A stretch of DNA of 64,000 bases from positions 20,515,872-20,579,871 of the forward strand of contig OZ234497.1 of assembly GCA_965153455.1 (NCBI GenBank). The letters are read 5' to 3'. The notes below the pieces were generated by a model that saw nothing but the letters and a program-made list of their open reading frames with translations, did no database searches and was not told where the DNA came from. Shown here in pieces: positions 61,565-64,000 of the stretch (its first letter is position 1; every line of letters begins with the position of its first letter). The position numbers and the translations under genes are program-made. Origin of the DNA: Sphagnum compactum. Its lineage: Eukaryota > Bryophyta > Sphagnopsida > Sphagnales.

Positions 61565-64000
61565 ATAAGGGTTTGAACATAAGATCTCCTAGCTGAAGTA
61601 GAATTGGTCAATCATTATGTCACTTAACAAAATTATCATAATTGGGTTTGATTGTTTTTTTCCTAAATCAAAATCAATTTCCTAGTGGGCATTGCTAGTT
61701 AGCCTTTGAAATGTCACATATTTGCAAAATTTTGATTTTTTGGGTCGCAAACTCAATGGTTTTTAAAAGAAAAATTGCTAAAATCCGTAAAAAAATAAAT
61801 ATTTTTATAGATGGTGCAAGTAAGTAATCAAAAATGTATAAAGGATGATTTTTTTTTCCATATTTTTGTTAATTGTGAAGTTTGGCAAAATTAGATTATG
61901 GATGAATGTCACCTTGGCTGATCTGAACAAGGCCCCAGGGAAGAAACAGAAGACTGCAAATACTCACAGGACTTTCAGGTTCCATTGAAGGTGTTTGGAA
62001 TGATATGAAGCGCAGGAAGGCTCATCAGAATGCCCTTCGGCACACTCTGCAGCTGTGGCAGAGGTCAAAGTGCATTCCCTGCCATGCATGTTATAGATCT
62101 CAGCTCAAGAGCCTGAAAGCTCATGTCATTTCCCCCCCTGCACCAAAATCTCCATACAAACAATGAGCAATAACTTGATATATGTATTACAACCACAAGG
62201 TGAGTGTCTTGACAAACCTGGGTCCCTTAGTACCATAGAGGCTGCAGGTTATATTGATCACTGGAGTTGGCAATACTCTCTTGCTTGGTTTCAACTTTGA
62301 TTCATCTGCTCGTAGTTAACATTAGAGATGTTAATATTCATCTGGTACCACGCTGGCAGCAAGCATGTACTACCAATGGCCACTTGTGCATCATACCAGG
62401 GCAATGTGACCCTTTGCCCAACATTGCTCTTTACCAAACCACATGGCTCTTGGATTCTTCCTCAACTGTTTCTGCCTGGCTTGAACAGTAGTCAAGAGGT
62501 ACCTTGATTGTCTTCCTCTTGTCCTGTTCCTTGATTCTTTGTGTTTATGTCACAACAGGCATGCATGACTCAAATCCTGAATTAGATCATCTTGCAATGA
62601 TTTTATCTTATTTCTGAGTGTAAAGTAACTATACATAATGAATATGACAACTGTGCAGTGAGAAGCTCTATGGAGGAAGCAAGACATAAAGTTATCCTCC
62701 TAAATATCAGGTGTCCAATTTTCATAGCTGGGAGTGGTCAATATGTGCTTTAACATTTAATGCACATGTAGTGCACACAACAACAGTGCTTTGAATAATA
62801 CTTGGGGGAAACCAAATCCATTACAAGAATATTGTCTCTAAGGTTTGTGATATTTGTGTGATTGTCCATAGTGTGAAAAAAATGGTGAATATATGGAGAG
62901 ATCATTAGAGTGAATTGGATCTTCTTATGCTCTATTGCTCTTTTGCACAGAATGTATGGATGCTATGGTCAGCTTTACAAGCCAAAATATAGCCAGTTGT
63001 AACTGATTGTGTAGGAGTTTTCTCTCTGACCAACAAGTACTCTCCCTTTCATATTGAGCATTCTAGATTTCATGTAGTTTCAACCTTAGCTTATGTGAAA
63101 TTGTAGTCAAACCCTGGATATGTAAGAAATTTTGGGAACTTGGGCAAGAAATAGCTTCATAACATGCTCAATTTTTATTTGATGAGTGGTTGTAACTATC
63201 TGGACACAAATATGCTGAGATTTCCACAACCTCGTTGGCATGAATGTGTGTCAGAGTGTTTACATGACCCAAGTGACTTTGTATGATGACACTGCGCCAC
63301 TGCGTGCGCATCACTCATCAAGGTAAGAATAAAACCTTCAATTTTGCATTTTCTCGAATGGATTGGTGCTTATGTTGAATAACAAGTTCACTTAATCCCA
63401 GGAGTCACAAGAACTTTCTGCTAGGATGAGGGGTTCTGTCATGTCATTAAATATACATAGGACATTCAACCAACTCTACATCATTAATATCTGGGAAAAA
63501 CCTTAACAGGAGAGTATTTTTTGCATATTGCAGTTGAAGCAAACTTTTCAAAGAATTGCGTTCAGATTGGCAGAGGCTCTACTACATTTTGGCTTACAAA
63601 GTGGCATGCTGGCTTGGCCTCTGAATTCTTCTATGATAGGTTGTCCAATAAGAGCTATTTGTCTGCTCTACTTCCAAACCACGAATTGCAACATGGTTTG
63701 TTCGTCTTGCTGGATTATGATCCACAACTATCATCTGGAAAATTAGTCCTCATGTTATTCTCATAGCTGTTGACCTTGTGCATTTTTTGTTGGACATACT
63801 TCAAATGTTTTTGTATGCTACAACCTAAGCAACTCGCCTTTCTTCTCTCTATCATCTTTTTTTTGTCTGTTCTTTGGGTTTTGCCATTTCTGCACTTTTC
63901 CCCCCTCTATGTTCCTCTTTCTTCTTGGGGTTCTTTCAGCATGATGGCTAAGGTTTCCTTGACTTAGATACTAGGTAGATTGGTAATGTTGAAATCTCCA
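61565..64000. other. Unassigned right end of the window
   Basis: From about 61900 the base composition becomes more balanced than in the preceding region, and some stretches look exon-like. One plus frame at 62000-62120 reads GVWNDMKRRKAHQNALRHTL, and one at 63528-63746 reads LKQTFQRIAFRLAEALLHFG after a possible CAG acceptor. I cannot link these into a gene or name a family. A gene or pseudogene continuing beyond 64000 is possible. Confidence 0.3.

Noticed and set aside
61102-61611. Open frames on both strands
   Set aside because: Caused by the degenerate CAACCATTTC repeat; the products are repetitive and unlike any family.

Overview
This is nuclear DNA of a land plant. The window is AT-rich. 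Its genes are split by GT-AG introns, lie on both strands far apart, and are separated by decayed transposons and degenerate tandem repeats. The plant-specific genes are a BURP protein, the plant form of CPSF30 (zinc fingers plus YTH) and a small 'methyltransferase-related' membrane protein. I cannot name the species. The gene content fits any vascular plant, and the feel of the intergenic DNA suggests a fern, lycophyte or gymnosperm, but that is only an impression.

Layout. 0.3-1 kb: short tandem repeats. 1.2-2.0 kb (-): two-exon gene for a 108-residue membrane protein. 4.2-6.3 kb (-): six-exon gene for V-ATPase subunit E, which single-frame reading misses. 7.0-7.2 kb (-): SINE-like element. 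9.1-10.2 kb: CCTA and T-rich repeats. 14.9-15.8 kb (-): 312-residue membrane protein of unknown family. 17.9-19.3 kb (-): L1-type LINE remnant. 20.3-23.9 kb (+): CPSF30 locus with an intact zinc-finger half and a broken YTH half. 24.7-26.2 kb: a 99-bp duplication and two related transposon-like units in tandem. 26.7-34.0 kb (+): complete 17-exon MCM3 gene with an E2F site upstream. 35-37.8 kb: minisatellites and a fold-back element of about 1 kb. 38.2-39.9 kb (+): two-exon BURP gene. 40.6-42.3 kb (-): broken gene I cannot identify. 42.5-44.3 kb: degenerate repeat arrays. 45-52 kb: two copies of a terminal-inverted-repeat (TIR) element, a BED/hAT transposase remnant and an F-box-like fragment. 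53.0-55.8 kb (-): six-exon FAD monooxygenase gene with a third TIR copy in intron 3. 56-64 kb: repeats and no gene I can support.

The genes do not form a pathway. They are independent plant housekeeping genes (MCM3, V-ATPase E, CPSF30) and cell-wall, stress or specialised genes (BURP, monooxygenase). All exon joins given here were worked out by hand by matching splice sites and reading phase to remembered family sequences. No search or transcript data was available. The most interesting points are the CPSF30 locus that appears able to make only the short protein, the three-copy TIR family, the fold-back element with a perfect 24-bp inner hairpin, and the consensus E2F site before MCM3.
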